This document shows positions 9,580 to 18,789 of a DNA stretch of 64,000 nt, piece after piece. Origin of the DNA: Pseudozyma flocculosa PF-1 (taxonomy: Eukaryota > Basidiomycota > Ustilaginomycetes > Ustilaginales > Ustilaginaceae); the NCBI RefSeq assembly GCF_000417875.1, contig NW_006920878.1, positions 111,279-175,278 of the forward strand. Direction: 5' to 3'. A program made the position numbers and the translations under genes. The notes beneath the pieces were generated by a model. The model was not told where the DNA came from. It ran no database searches and was given only the letters and a program-made list of their open reading frames with translations. Every line of letters begins with the position of its first letter. The first letter of the stretch is position 1.

Positions 9580-12500
9580 ATGGACCCCGCACGGCAAACC
9601 TGGATCGTCGACATGGAAACGCAAGCTCAGCGCCAGCCCACGGCCGGCCCATCCTCTCGTCGTCACACCACGCCCCCTTTGCCTTTCCCCGTCTCTCACC
9701 CGTGCCACGATCCAGCCGATCCCAAGGGCAAGGGACGGCAGATGGAGCCGACGGACGGCCTCAGCGGAGATCATCTTGCGCAGGCCTCCGCCGCCAACGT
9801 CGACGTCGCACCAGAGAACTTGCCACTGCAGCAAACCGGTTCGGACCACCACCAAGGACGCGCAGACGGAATCTTCGGCAGTGTCGCCCCCAGGCCGGTC
9901 TTTCCCAACTCTCTCTACGCGCTCGAGGACGACAGCGGTGGCGACAGACATGACGGACAGCCCAGCTCTTCCTATCGGACGTCGTCGGCGGCACCAGCCT
10001 CAAGGACACTCTGCGGCTCTCGACCCATCGACTCCAGCCGCTCCGACTCAGACGTCCGTGGCATCCCGATTGCAGCGAACCGTCAGGCCACGGGCAAAGG
10101 CCGGCCGACGCACGTTCGAGCGAGTTCCTCGGCGGCCTCAGCCAATCTCTTCGACTTCTTCGGGCCAAGCTCGGTGGCGAGCGCGGGCACGGCAGTCACC
10201 GCGACCACCAGCTCACGCCCTTCGTCTTTGCATGGGGACTCATTGTCCAAGCTGCCGACGCCAGAGCCTTACCGCGCACCGTCTCGATGCGACCACGGGC
10301 CTGCGTCTGCTCCAGAGAGAATCGCCCAAGGTGCAGACGTCGACTTGCGAGCACCGCACCATCACCCTCTTTGCGACACGCTGCAGCGGAGCGATGGCCG
10401 ATCGGCTGGCGTTGCCACCCATCGTGTTGAATCCCAAAGCCCTCCAACGTACCCAGACGAGGCGTTGCCAGGCTACGAAGATGCCCCGCCTTACACGCCC
10501 TCGCCCATGATCAGCGCCCAGATCGGAGGCTTACATGGCGAGAACGAAGATCTGCGCTTGACGTCGGGCAACTTCCGGGATCGCTTCCTGTCGAGCCGAC
10601 TTGCGCGCAGGCTTCACATCTCTGGGGCGCGACAAGCAGGGGATGGGGATGTGGCGCCGAGGTCGAGCGACCCGTTGACGCTCCAAGGCAGTCCTGGCGA
10701 CATTCGTCGACCGCACCAGCGCATCCCGTTTGTCAGGAGCGATAGCGCCCCGGAACCTCCTCGCCTGAACAGAAGGCGTGTCGAGGTGCGCTCATTCGCC
10801 GCCACAAACTATGTGCAGGGCGCCGTCATGGGACCGACCTCTGGACGTGCAAGATCACGGAGGCCATCGTCGTCCGCCAACGTACGCCGCGGGCCATCCA
10901 CGCTAGACTCAGTCCCGATGCGATCAACTCGCGGACCGAGTTCCGCAACACCACCTACAACCTCAGTGCTGAGCGAGAGAAGCACCGCGGCTGCTGTCTC
11001 CACCGTCGATGGACGAGCCTCACAAGGGAACAGCCGGCCGCACAGCAGGGCTGCCTCGTACGCTGGCGGCAGCGGAGGCCTATTCACCTGCGGCTACACG
11101 TCCAGCGTTCGCAGCGGCGCTTCAACACCGATGCGACAGGCACGCAGCAACAAGAGCCGTAGCGTCAGCCTCCGTGATCTCTCGGACCGTCTCTTGCACC
11201 GCGACCGCGACCACAACCACGGTCACGACAGCGAGACCGACGGTGGACATCAGCGCGATGCGGCTGACTTGGGCAGTGCCGCCGAGCCGACGCACGCCTC
11301 CGAGGAGATGATCGCAACAACGGCGCCGGCGACGCCGCCTGATGCCGAGGCGTCGGTGCCTGCCTCTGCCAGCAATCACGAAAGGCCCGCCGGTGAGACC
11401 TCGGAGAGCCCGCCGCAATATCCTGTGGCTCACAATGAGCGGCCGAGCTGGCTCTATCCGGTCAACAGCGTTCCGCATGCATCCGTCGTCATCGAGGCTG
11501 CCGAGCCGTGCGGTCCGATATCGTTGCTGCCCAGCGCGACACCTTGTCACTTCGCCAAGCTACCGCGCGAACTGGCTCTGCTTTGCTTTGAATCCTTGAT
11601 CGGCCTGCACATCAACGAGCATCTGCAACAGATTGAGGACGGGGCGTGGCGGGGATCAATCGCCTTCGGCCGCCGCTGGGTGGGCGTTCAGAGCGCCATG
11701 AGGGAGCTGATCAGGCTCCGCCGCGTATCACGCCAATGGCAAGACTACGTCCTCGACGGACAGCTCTGGCACTCGCTCGAGCTGCCTTCCTTTCCGCACA
11801 TGAGCGCCGCTTGCCTGCACCGCATCGCCCGAGCGGCCGGCCCCTTTGTCAAGACGTTGGACCTTCGGGGCTCGTCTGGCCTGGCATCCCATCCCATGCC
11901 CTCGTTATCAGGGGCTGGACAGCATGGGGGCATGACGAGTGCAGGTGCGGGATCAACGCCGCCCTCGATAACCTGGTCAAGCCTCGTCGAGCTCAACCTC
12001 CAAGGATGCCGCAACCTGAGCAGCTCGTCGCTTGCCGACTTTCTGCGCTCTACGCCGGGCCTCAGGGCGCTCGATCTCGGTGGTCTCGACTGCGTCACGG
12101 ACGGTACCTGCCGCACAATTTCCGAGACGTTGACGGCGCTCGAGCAGCTCGACATTAGTCGCTGTGCCAACGTCACTGACGCCGGCATCGCTGCACTGGT
12201 CGCAAGTCCGGGACCGAGCTCGCCACCTTTCGGAGGCTGCCCTCGCGATACCGCGTCGTCTTTCCGGATCTTCAGGGCTGCTGGAGTCACGACGCCTGCA
12301 CCCGAGACAATGTCGTCGATCGGCAAGCGGTGGCCCAACCTCGAAGAGCTTGATCTCAGCCACACGGATCTGGACAACGCCTGCATCGCCAGCTGGGTAT
12401 CCAGTTGGGGCGACTCGAGACGCGGCAAGGACGCCGACGTTACCCCCGTCGCCGCTACCGACAACGGCGATGTCAGGGACAGCGCGTATCACATCGCGCT

Positions 12501-13740
12501 TACGCCACGCCAAGCAGGCTCGCTCGAAGACGAAGGACCCATCCATCGCCGAACCTTCCCGCGCCTTGTCAAGCTCAAGCTCGGCTCGTGCCCCCGGCTG
12601 ACGGACGTCGCTGCGTCACACCTGGCATGGGCCCTTCCGAGCCTCGAGGTGCTGGAGCTGTCGTCTGCTGGCGGCGCCCAGGATCAACGCATCAGGGATG
12701 CGGGTCTGTTGAGGCTGCTGCCGTCGGTGCCGCGGCTGCGGAGATTGGACCTCGAGGGCGCCTCGACCATCTCTGATCGCGTCCTAGCCGCCCTCACGCC
12801 GCCGCCCTCTTGTGTCGAGGTCAACGGCGCTGCTGTGCCTCCAGAAGGCGTGGCCGCTGCCTCCGGATCGCTCCGGTTGAACCGCCTTCGTCGGCAGCAA
12901 GGGAGGGGCGCTGTCTCGGATCCCGTCGAAGGCGCACTCCCAAGTCCGTCGTCCGACATCGCGGCCGGCGCGGCGCTAATCCCGGTCACTGGGACACAAT
13001 TGACCCACCTCGTCCTCTCATCCGCCAAGCAGCTCAGCGTAGCGGCAATCATCTTGCTGATCCGGGGATGTCCCAACCTGCATCACCTCGAGCTCGACGA
13101 CACGGAGGCCGGCGATGCGGTCGCACGCGAGTTCGTGCTACTAGCTCGGCGGCGCAAGGCTCAGGGCGCTCATCTCACCCTGATCGACTGCCGCGGACTG
13201 ACGCGCAGCACCAACCTAGAGCTCGCCCACCTCGAGAGCGTCGAGGGATCTGCCGGCACACGGCCTCGCGCTGGCCGGCGAGGCTGGACGTTCCGACACT
13301 TTCGCTACGACGACGCGGATGCCGCTGCGATCGAGAGCTCGCGCGCAGCACGCGTGGTCCAGAGTGGCGCTGACATGGACACCGAGATTGCCGGCGTCGT
13401 CGATGCCAGCGGTCGACAGGACACCTTGACCTCCTCCGATCCACGACGCACGAACGGCACCGCCGCGCATACCAGCACCGCCGCTCTTCGCGCCGTGCTC
13501 GGCCAGGATGAGTGCAATGCCGACCGGGTCGTCCTGAAAAACTATTATGCGTGGGAGTCCGTCCAAACCCGCGCAAGAGCCCGAGATGCCGGACGCTCCT
13601 CGCGCGGGCGATCCTCGACCACGGCGGCCGCACCTCCTCGTGCCACCCGAACCGGATCGACGCGCACATGGTGGCTACGGATTCTCGCCGCCGTCATAGG
13701 TGACCCCAACGACGGCGGCGAGGACACGAACGTACGTTAG
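9580..13740 (+). CDS. F-box/leucine-rich-repeat protein with long disordered N-terminus
   Basis: Likely substrate-recognition subunit of an SCF ubiquitin ligase. 1386 aa, single exon. The first ~640 residues are Ser/Pro/Arg-rich and disordered, with short proline motifs (PPTYPDEALPGYEDAPPYTP). An F-box-like segment (FAKLPRELALLCFESLIG) begins near residue 660 and is followed by RRVSRQWQDYVLDGQLWHSLEL. From about residue 770 to 1240 there are AMN1/FBXL-type LRRs such as LVELNLQGCRNLSSSSLADF, LEQLDISRCANVTDAGIAAL, LKLGSCPRLTDVA and LDLEGASTISDRVLAAL. The tail is basic. Start at 9580 (MDPARQTW): the same frame stays open to 9205 but that part reads as leader. Not a clear GRR1 orthologue because the disordered N-terminus dominates; the substrate is unknown. 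Confidence 0.82.
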   Translation: MDPARQTWIVDMETQAQRQPTAGPSSRRHTTPPLPFPVSHPCHDPADPKGKGRQMEPTDGLSGDHLAQASAANVDVAPENLPLQQTGSDHHQGRADGIFGSVAPRPVFPNSLYALEDDSGGDRHDGQPSSSYRTSSAAPASRTLCGSRPIDSSRSDSDVRGIPIAANRQATGKGRPTHVRASSSAASANLFDFFGPSSVASAGTAVTATTSSRPSSLHGDSLSKLPTPEPYRAPSRCDHGPASAPERIAQGADVDLRAPHHHPLCDTLQRSDGRSAGVATHRVESQSPPTYPDEALPGYEDAPPYTPSPMISAQIGGLHGENEDLRLTSGNFRDRFLSSRLARRLHISGARQAGDGDVAPRSSDPLTLQGSPGDIRRPHQRIPFVRSDSAPEPPRLNRRRVEVRSFAATNYVQGAVMGPTSGRARSRRPSSSANVRRGPSTLDSVPMRSTRGPSSATPPTTSVLSERSTAAAVSTVDGRASQGNSRPHSRAASYAGGSGGLFTCGYTSSVRSGASTPMRQARSNKSRSVSLRDLSDRLLHRDRDHNHGHDSETDGGHQRDAADLGSAAEPTHASEEMIATTAPATPPDAEASVPASASNHERPAGETSESPPQYPVAHNERPSWLYPVNSVPHASVVIEAAEPCGPISLLPSATPCHFAKLPRELALLCFESLIGLHINEHLQQIEDGAWRGSIAFGRRWVGVQSAMRELIRLRRVSRQWQDYVLDGQLWHSLELPSFPHMSAACLHRIARAAGPFVKTLDLRGSSGLASHPMPSLSGAGQHGGMTSAGAGSTPPSITWSSLVELNLQGCRNLSSSSLADFLRSTPGLRALDLGGLDCVTDGTCRTISETLTALEQLDISRCANVTDAGIAALVASPGPSSPPFGGCPRDTASSFRIFRAAGVTTPAPETMSSIGKRWPNLEELDLSHTDLDNACIASWVSSWGDSRRGKDADVTPVAATDNGDVRDSAYHIALTPRQAGSLEDEGPIHRRTFPRLVKLKLGSCPRLTDVAASHLAWALPSLEVLELSSAGGAQDQRIRDAGLLRLLPSVPRLRRLDLEGASTISDRVLAALTPPPSCVEVNGAAVPPEGVAAASGSLRLNRLRRQQGRGAVSDPVEGALPSPSSDIAAGAALIPVTGTQLTHLVLSSAKQLSVAAIILLIRGCPNLHHLELDDTEAGDAVAREFVLLARRRKAQGAHLTLIDCRGLTRSTNLELAHLESVEGSAGTRPRAGRRGWTFRHFRYDDADAAAIESSRAARVVQSGADMDTEIAGVVDASGRQDTLTSSDPRRTNGTAAHTSTAALRAVLGQDECNADRVVLKNYYAWESVQTRARARDAGRSSRGRSSTTAAAPPRATRTGSTRTWWLRILAAVIGDPNDGGEDTNVR

Positions 13741-13814
13741 CGCCGAGAGCAATCAATCATCGTTCACAGAAAAGTGCGAGGTCAACAAACTAATCATATT
13801 GCAGCTACGTACAG

Positions 13815-14058
13815 GCGGTCTTCCCTCCCCGTATACGGGGAGAGGCGGGAGCGGGGATAAGTGGCATCCCTCCCCTTCCGAGGAGGTCCTCGGACGGGGA
13901 GGGGCGGGAAGGGGAAGGGAACGGGGAAGGGAAGGGGAAGGGGAAGGGAAGGGAGAGAGCCGAGAAGAGGTCTTCCCTCCCCGCGCAAAGGCAGGGAGAG
14001 GCGGGAGCTGGGAGCTAGTGGCATCCCTCCCCGTTCGAGGACGGGGAGAGGCGGGGGG
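13815..14058. repeat. two-copy G-rich direct repeat with a perfect 18-bp palindrome
   Basis: Two imperfect copies, about 13817-13913 and 13970-14058. Each runs GGTCTTCCCTCCCCG ... GGGAGAGGCGGGAGC ... GTGGCATCCCTCCCC ... CGGGGAGRGGCGGG. Copy 1 contains the perfect palindrome CTCCCCGTATACGGGGAG at 13825-13842; in copy 2 that centre has mutated. A GGGAAGG-type polypurine run (about 13900-13965) separates the copies. Confidence 0.6.
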
Positions 14059-14345
14059 ATTATTTTCGCAGACACGTTACCGTGCCGCCTTGCCAGAGTA
14101 CTTTAGGCGTACCGGCACGACCCTTCCGTGCAAGGTAGCGTACGCGAGCGCGGATGAGAGGGTGAGGGATCAGAATTGGGGAGGGGGGCGAGGGAAAGGC
14201 CCCTTCTTATCCCTTCTGATCCGGCCCTCCGACGTGCCAGCTGAGGCCAGCTCCCCCAGCGCCCTCGAACAGCGCTATTCAGATCACGGTAGGAATTGTA
14301 TTGCCATTACAAGCCCTCTTCGCGCTTTGCCGGGACGCTGCCATC

Positions 14346-14528
14346 TGAAAAAAATTACGGGAGATGGTCGCGGATCCGAAAAAAATTACGGGAGACGGTC
14401 GCTGATCCGAAAAAAATCACGACAGACGGTCGCTGTTTCAGAAAATTACGGGATACGGCTCTGATCTTCAAAAAATTACGGGAGCCGGGCGCGTTTGGAA
14501 AATCAAGGGAGACTGTCGAGCGCGTCGG
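14346..14528. repeat. decaying tandem array of ~31-bp A-rich units
   Basis: About six units of 28-32 bases. Each begins with an A run then TTACGGGAGA or a variant, then YGGTCGC and GATCC or a variant. The first two units differ at only a few positions; later units diverge progressively and the sixth is barely recognisable. No ORF or transposase is associated. Confidence 0.7.
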
Positions 14529-14909
14529 TTCCGAGCGCGACGGACGCGCGGCCCCTTGGCTGCCTGGCCGCCGAGGCCTCCACTCCTCGGCTCCTCTGCT
14601 TCCTTCATCTGCCTCTCCGCTGCCGCTGCCGCCGTCGCCCACGCTTTGGGTCTCCTGTGCTCGTCGCGCCTCGCCGCATTCGACTCGCTGTTCTCGTACG
14701 CCCTGCTCTTCCGAATCTGCGACGCTCACGTGGACACGACAGGATCCCTCTCGGCATGCAAATTGACCCTTCAAGGGCGGTCTCGAGTCGCGTCGCGCCT
14801 GGCCTCGCGGAACGGCACAAACGGGCTCGGCCGCTCCGAGAGCGTCGCGTGCCTTCAGATCAGCCCACCCCGTTGTTCTCGGCCGTCAGCGCGCGTGAGA
14901 GGCTCAGAA

Positions 14910-15213
14910 GGGACAGCGCGCGTCCCGTGGTCCTCAGAGAGAACAGCGCCTCAACAAGGCCGGCACCCCGCTGCAGGGTCCGTCCAAGCCTGTCGCGGCG
15001 GCGCCACGGTCAACAAAGCCAGCAGCATCACCACAGCAGGAGAACACCGACGCAGCGACCACAGCTTTCGCCAACTTGGCCACTACGACAACAGCGACAT
15101 CATCCTCATCAGGAGTCGCAGCAGAGGACGGTCAGCCCACTGAAAAGACGCTCGAGGAGCGCATCAAGGAGTTGGGTGAACCGCCGCGCGTGCTCGCGAA
15201 GAGTCCCTGCTAG
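14910..15213 (+). pseudogene. orphan coding-like fragment, C-terminal exon relic
   Basis: One plus-strand frame, opened by a possible CTCAG acceptor near 14909 and ending at TAG 15211-15213, reads about 100 codons of Ala/Thr/Ser/Pro-rich linker and then a charged, non-repetitive end (EKTLEERIKELGEPPRVLA KSPC). The frame is closed upstream by a TGA, so it needs splicing or is broken. Codon ends are G/C-rich like real genes here. The two other plus frames are also open but compositionally poor. I do not recognise the family. It could be the last exon of an undetected gene or a fragment stranded among repeats. Confidence 0.3.
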
Positions 15214-15581
15214 CGTCCACGACCGGTTGTGTGACGGAACGGCGCACACGCTCGTCCGCCTCTCCTCTTGCTCCTCCACAGGGGCGGATGGCTGCCCTTC
15301 CCTCGCCTCACCCCGTGCTCGCGTGGAGGGCTCCTTACGCACCCGCGTTCGACGCGACGGACGCTCTCTGCTGCTGGATTTTCAGTCAACATGCCGAACC
15401 AAGGGTCCGCCCCTTATCTGTGCACTGTACGCCCGCGTGTCGAGCGTGTGTGCTCGCATGGTCTGACAGTCCAGTCGTCTGCACACGTAATCATGCTGTA
15501 TGTGCACGGACCGGATGGCACAGGCAAACCAGGCGACCCGGAGCCCGAACCGCTGCCAGCGGCCCAACGTGGCGTAGGGAA

Positions 15582-16604
15582 CCCCGGGCTGCTGCCAGCT
15601 GCCCTGGGCGGGGGAAAAGTCTGCTGCCGCTGACTTGGGATTTATTTTGTGCTAGGGTCGATGCCGCTCGTTATCCTAGTGGGGGCCGCTGCCGCTTGCC
15701 CTGGGAGAAGAAAGAAGGGAAGGAAGGAAGGGAAAGGAGGGAGGGTAGGATTATATACCTTCGATCTGGTTCATGGGCGGGGGCGCTGGGTGGGTGGACG
15801 GGCAGGCGGCCCCTGCGGTCGCACTGCATTTCGCCAGTACGGGCGTAGGGCGCTAGCTCCGGGGTGAGGCCAGCCAATCTCCGGGTTTGCGAGGCGCTTA
15901 TGTCCATGTGGGCCCCTAATGTCCGGGAAACGATTAAGTCCAGCAGCTCCCCGGAGCTACGGGACCCTTAAGTCCAGGCAGACATCGCTGGTAAGTCCGG
16001 AAAACGCTTATCTCCAGGTTAGCTCCGGCCGCGAGCACGTGGAAGCAAAAAATTCCGGCGGAACACGCGGCTTACCTCCGGCCAGCGGGACCCTTATGTC
16101 CACGTGGTTACCGATATGTCCGTATGGCCCCTTATCTCCAGAAGATCCCTCGCCGGGCGCGCCCCTTATCTCCATGTGGCCCTCGAAACCTCCGGGTGTA
16201 CCCTAAGCTCCGGGAGGGTCACGGAGTTAGGCAGCGGGGCCCCACCCCCCTCGACCCCTATTCCCCGGAGTTTGAGCTCCTCGGCGGCCTCAGGGAAAGT
16301 GCCTCGGTCGATCCCCGCCCCGCCCCTGAGCCCTGCTGCCCTGCTGCCCGCCCGCCCTGCCGCCCGTCCGCCTGCCAGTCCCAGGCCCCCCATGGACCAG
16401 ATCAAAGGTATATAATCCTACCCTTCCTCCTTTCCCTTCCTTCCTTCCCTTCTTTCTTCTCCCAGGGCAAGCGGCAGCGGCCCCCTAGGATAACGAGCGA
16501 CATCGACCCTAGCAAGGCGGCGGCAGCCGACCAAAAATAAATCCCAAGTCAGCGGCAGCAGACTTCTCCTTCCCCGCCCTCGGGCAGCTGGCAGCAGCCC
16601 AGGG
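15582..16604. mobile_element. MITE-like inverted-repeat element, copy 1
   Basis: About 1.02 kb, bounded by long inverted repeats: left about 15582-15783, right about 16386-16604. The ends read CCCCGGGCTGCTGCCAGCTG on the left, and the right end is its near-perfect reverse complement. Shared landmarks inside each arm are GTCTGCTGCCGCTGACTTGG, a TAGGGTCGATG...CTCGTTATCCTA block, a GGAAGG polypurine tract, and TATATA with the sequence GATCTGG at the inner edge. The left arm lacks about 20 bases (the GGTCGGCTGCCGCCGCC segment) present in the right arm and in copy 2. The ~600-base interior encodes nothing recognisable but carries many copies of a short CTTATSTCCRG-like motif. No clear target-site duplication. 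Non-autonomous DNA transposon is inference. Confidence 0.8.
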
Positions 16605-17008
16605 CAAAACGCGTTTGCGTCATTGGCAGCGGCCCAGAACTCGCGCCCTCGCCTTGCTTGGGGTTACCTTCTTGCTGGCCCCGCTCCGATGCACGCCGGC
16701 CTGTTCAATTCGTCCTGGTACGGGAGAAAGCAGGTTGACGCTCGTTCATCTACGCCGCGCTGTGTGCATCCCTGGTAAGACCTCGGTCAACCTGTACAGT
16801 CTGAAGTCTCGAACGGCCAATGAACAGCTAGGAGCTCAGGTGCAGCGGATCGCAACCGGGGAAGACCCAGTCCGTCCCAGGCGTGTGTTAGAGTCAAGGC
16901 GCCTTCGCTTCGAACCGGTTGTGGCGAGCGTGGGCTCCGACGCTTGCGGCCTTGGATCCGTGTACATACCGCGCGATGCCCCGGTACGACCACCTCAGAC
17001 GCCACACG

Positions 17009-17212
17009 CGTTGGACCAGGGCAATGTCAGCTCGTCGCGTCGGACCAGGGCAATGCTACCCCGACGCGTCAGACCAGGGCAATGCTCTAGCTCGTCGCGT
17101 CAGACAGACCAGGGCATTCTAAAATTGCTAGCACTTCGCGTCGAACCAGGGCCTGGCCAGGCAATACTCTAGCTCGTCGCGTTGGACCAGGGCAGTGCTA
17201 GCACGTCGCGTC
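17009..17212. repeat. degenerate tandem array, CGCGTYGGACCAGGGCAATG-type units
   Basis: Six units of roughly 29-41 bases, each with CGTYRGACCAGGGC, then AATGCT or similar, then CTCGTCG or ACGTCG. Length variation comes from small internal insertions. No coding role or known repeat family recognised. Confidence 0.7.
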
Positions 17213-17787
17213 CTCTTGGCCCCCACTGCGTTGCGAGTCAGTGTGACCACTTCGCACCGCCAACACAACCTCGAGACGAGGGATGAAGTGCGTCCTCGGC
17301 TGTCAGCCACGCCTCCGGTTGAATGACGTGCCATGCCGCTCCAGTCCGCCCGTCCTCTTGCGCTCGACTTGCTCAAATACCTCTTGGTCGAGCATCGACC
17401 CGGACGGTGCGTCTCGTTCTTCGGGCTCGTCACCGTTCCTGCACCCTGGCTGCAGTACGCCGACCTCTGCCTCGTCCTCGTCCTCAGCGGACTCGGCCTG
17501 GTGATCCAGTCGGTCACAGGCGACATCTCAGCGCACCTCTACCGGCTCCTCAGAGAGATCTGACCGGTCACCAACGGAGCACGAGGGCCTCGGCTCCTCG
17601 GAATCCAGCATGACCTGGCTGTGCCCCATCGTTGTCATCCTAGAGCGAACTTTCAATGACAAAGCTGGAAGCGTCTCGGCACAAGGTATCGTTACGGCAA
17701 AGCGGGGCTCTGGGAAGGCTTGACTCGGAGACCACGGGCGATCGTGTACGGCCGCCGTGGTGCGAGTTGCTGGTACCGCCCCTCCGT

Positions 17788-18789
17788 TCAGATGTTGGCC
17801 ATCAGTTTGCCTTGGTTCTTGAGCTCGCGCAGCTTGTTCATTGTGTCGACCTCGCCCTGTCCGCCGACCTTCTGCTGGACGGCGGGGTCAGCGACTCGCA
17901 TAAAGACATTGTGCCTCTTCTCGTCGGCGATGGTGTACACGCCGGTAGTGACGCCGCCGTTCCTCTGGCGGCGCAGGTCCTCGACCAGCCTCTCGACGTG
18001 TTCGTCGGCGTCGAGGACACCCTTGGAGAAGGCGACGTTGCTCTTGGTGTACTCGTGGCCACAGAAGACGACCGTGTCGCCGGGCAGCGAGGCGAGGACG
18101 ACGTTGAGCGCCTTGTGCATTTCGTCGGCCGAGCCTTCAAAGAAGCGACCACAGCCCGAGACAAAGAGAGTATCGCCGGTGAAGACGGCGCGCAGCTTCT
18201 CGCCGTCCTTGCCCTCGGGGCCCTGCGACAGGCCCTCGCGGCCGTCCTCGACGAAAAAGCAGATCGAGTCCTGGGTGTGGCAGGGAGTGGCGTGGCACGA
18301 TACGTTGATCGACGGGAAGAGCGGGAAGCTGTCTCCGTGCTCGACCTTCTTGTTGAGCGCTGGAATCTGCTCAGAGCCGCCCCAGATGGGGAGCGAGGGG
18401 AATGCTTTGGCCTGAGGCACGACGTTGGCGGAAAAACAGGGGGACGAGCCCGTCGAGGGCCATGACATCGTCAGCAACCGGCGTCGTCGCACACACCTCT
18501 TACGAATGCCCGCACCGCCACAGTATCGCATCGATCGCGGATGGGCGCATGATAAACTCACAAAGGCCTCGTTTCCGCCGCTATGATCCGCATGGTGGTG
18601 GGTGGTCAGTAGGCCGATGACGTCCTCATCCTCGATGCCGTAGTCGTTGCGTGCGACCTCGCGGACCTTTGCAAAGTCGAAAGGGTCGACGAACGCGGCC
18701 TTTTGTCGGCCATCGCTCGCGGACTGGGGCGAAGAGAGGATGAGGTAGGCGTAGTTGTCCGAGCGGACAGGTACAGGGATGACCTTCAT
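17788..18789 (-). CDS. GLO2: hydroxyacylglutathione hydrolase (glyoxalase II)
   Basis: Metallo-beta-lactamase-fold thioesterase that hydrolyses S-D-lactoylglutathione to D-lactate and glutathione, the second step of methylglyoxal detoxification. Exons 18789-18562 and 18411-17788 give 283 aa; the junction restores GGNEAF-AKAFPSLPIWGGS. The dinuclear metal ligands are all visible: THHHADHSGG, CHTQDSICFF, FTGDTLFVSGCGRFFEG and FCGHEYTKSN. A short extra loop (DGREGLSQGPEGKDGEK) sits between the second and third ligand blocks. No N-terminal targeting sequence, so cytosolic is likely. The intron has a GTGAGT donor and CTCAG acceptor. The gene is the only intact gene between two MITE-like elements about 3.3 kb apart. 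Confidence 0.95.
   Translation of the reverse strand: MKVIPVPVRSDNYAYLILSSPQSASDGRQKAAFVDPFDFAKVREVARNDYGIEDEDVIGLLTTHHHADHSGGNEAFVSLSCAHPRSMRYCGGAGIRKRCVRRRRLLTMSWPSTGSSPCFSANVVPQAKAFPSLPIWGGSEQIPALNKKVEHGDSFPLFPSINVSCHATPCHTQDSICFFVEDGREGLSQGPEGKDGEKLRAVFTGDTLFVSGCGRFFEGSADEMHKALNVVLASLPGDTVVFCGHEYTKSNVAFSKGVLDADEHVERLVEDLRRQRNGGVTTGVYTIADEKRHNVFMRVADPAVQQKVGGQGEVDTMNKLRELKNQGKLMANI

Larger units (their letters stand above)
13741..17787. other. gene-poor, repeat-rich interval
   Basis: Four kilobases without a convincing intact gene between the F-box/LRR gene and the 3' end of GLO2. Contents, each listed separately: a G-rich palindromic direct repeat (13815-14058), an array of ~31-bp A-rich units (14346-14528), an orphan coding-like fragment (14910-15213), a ~1-kb inverted-repeat element (15582-16604) and a degenerate tandem array (17009-17212). 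A 76-codon ORF at 17333-17563 has a hydrophobic stretch but no recognisable homology or promoter context, so I do not call it a gene. Confidence 0.6.

Noticed and set aside
15575..16612. Target-site duplication flanking the inverted-repeat elements
   Set aside because: I compared the bases next to both ends of each element and found no convincing matching direct repeat, so none is claimed.
17333..17563. 76-codon ORF with a hydrophobic segment next to the GACCAGGGC array
   Set aside because: Short, no recognisable homology, overlapping frames equally open; insufficient support for a gene.
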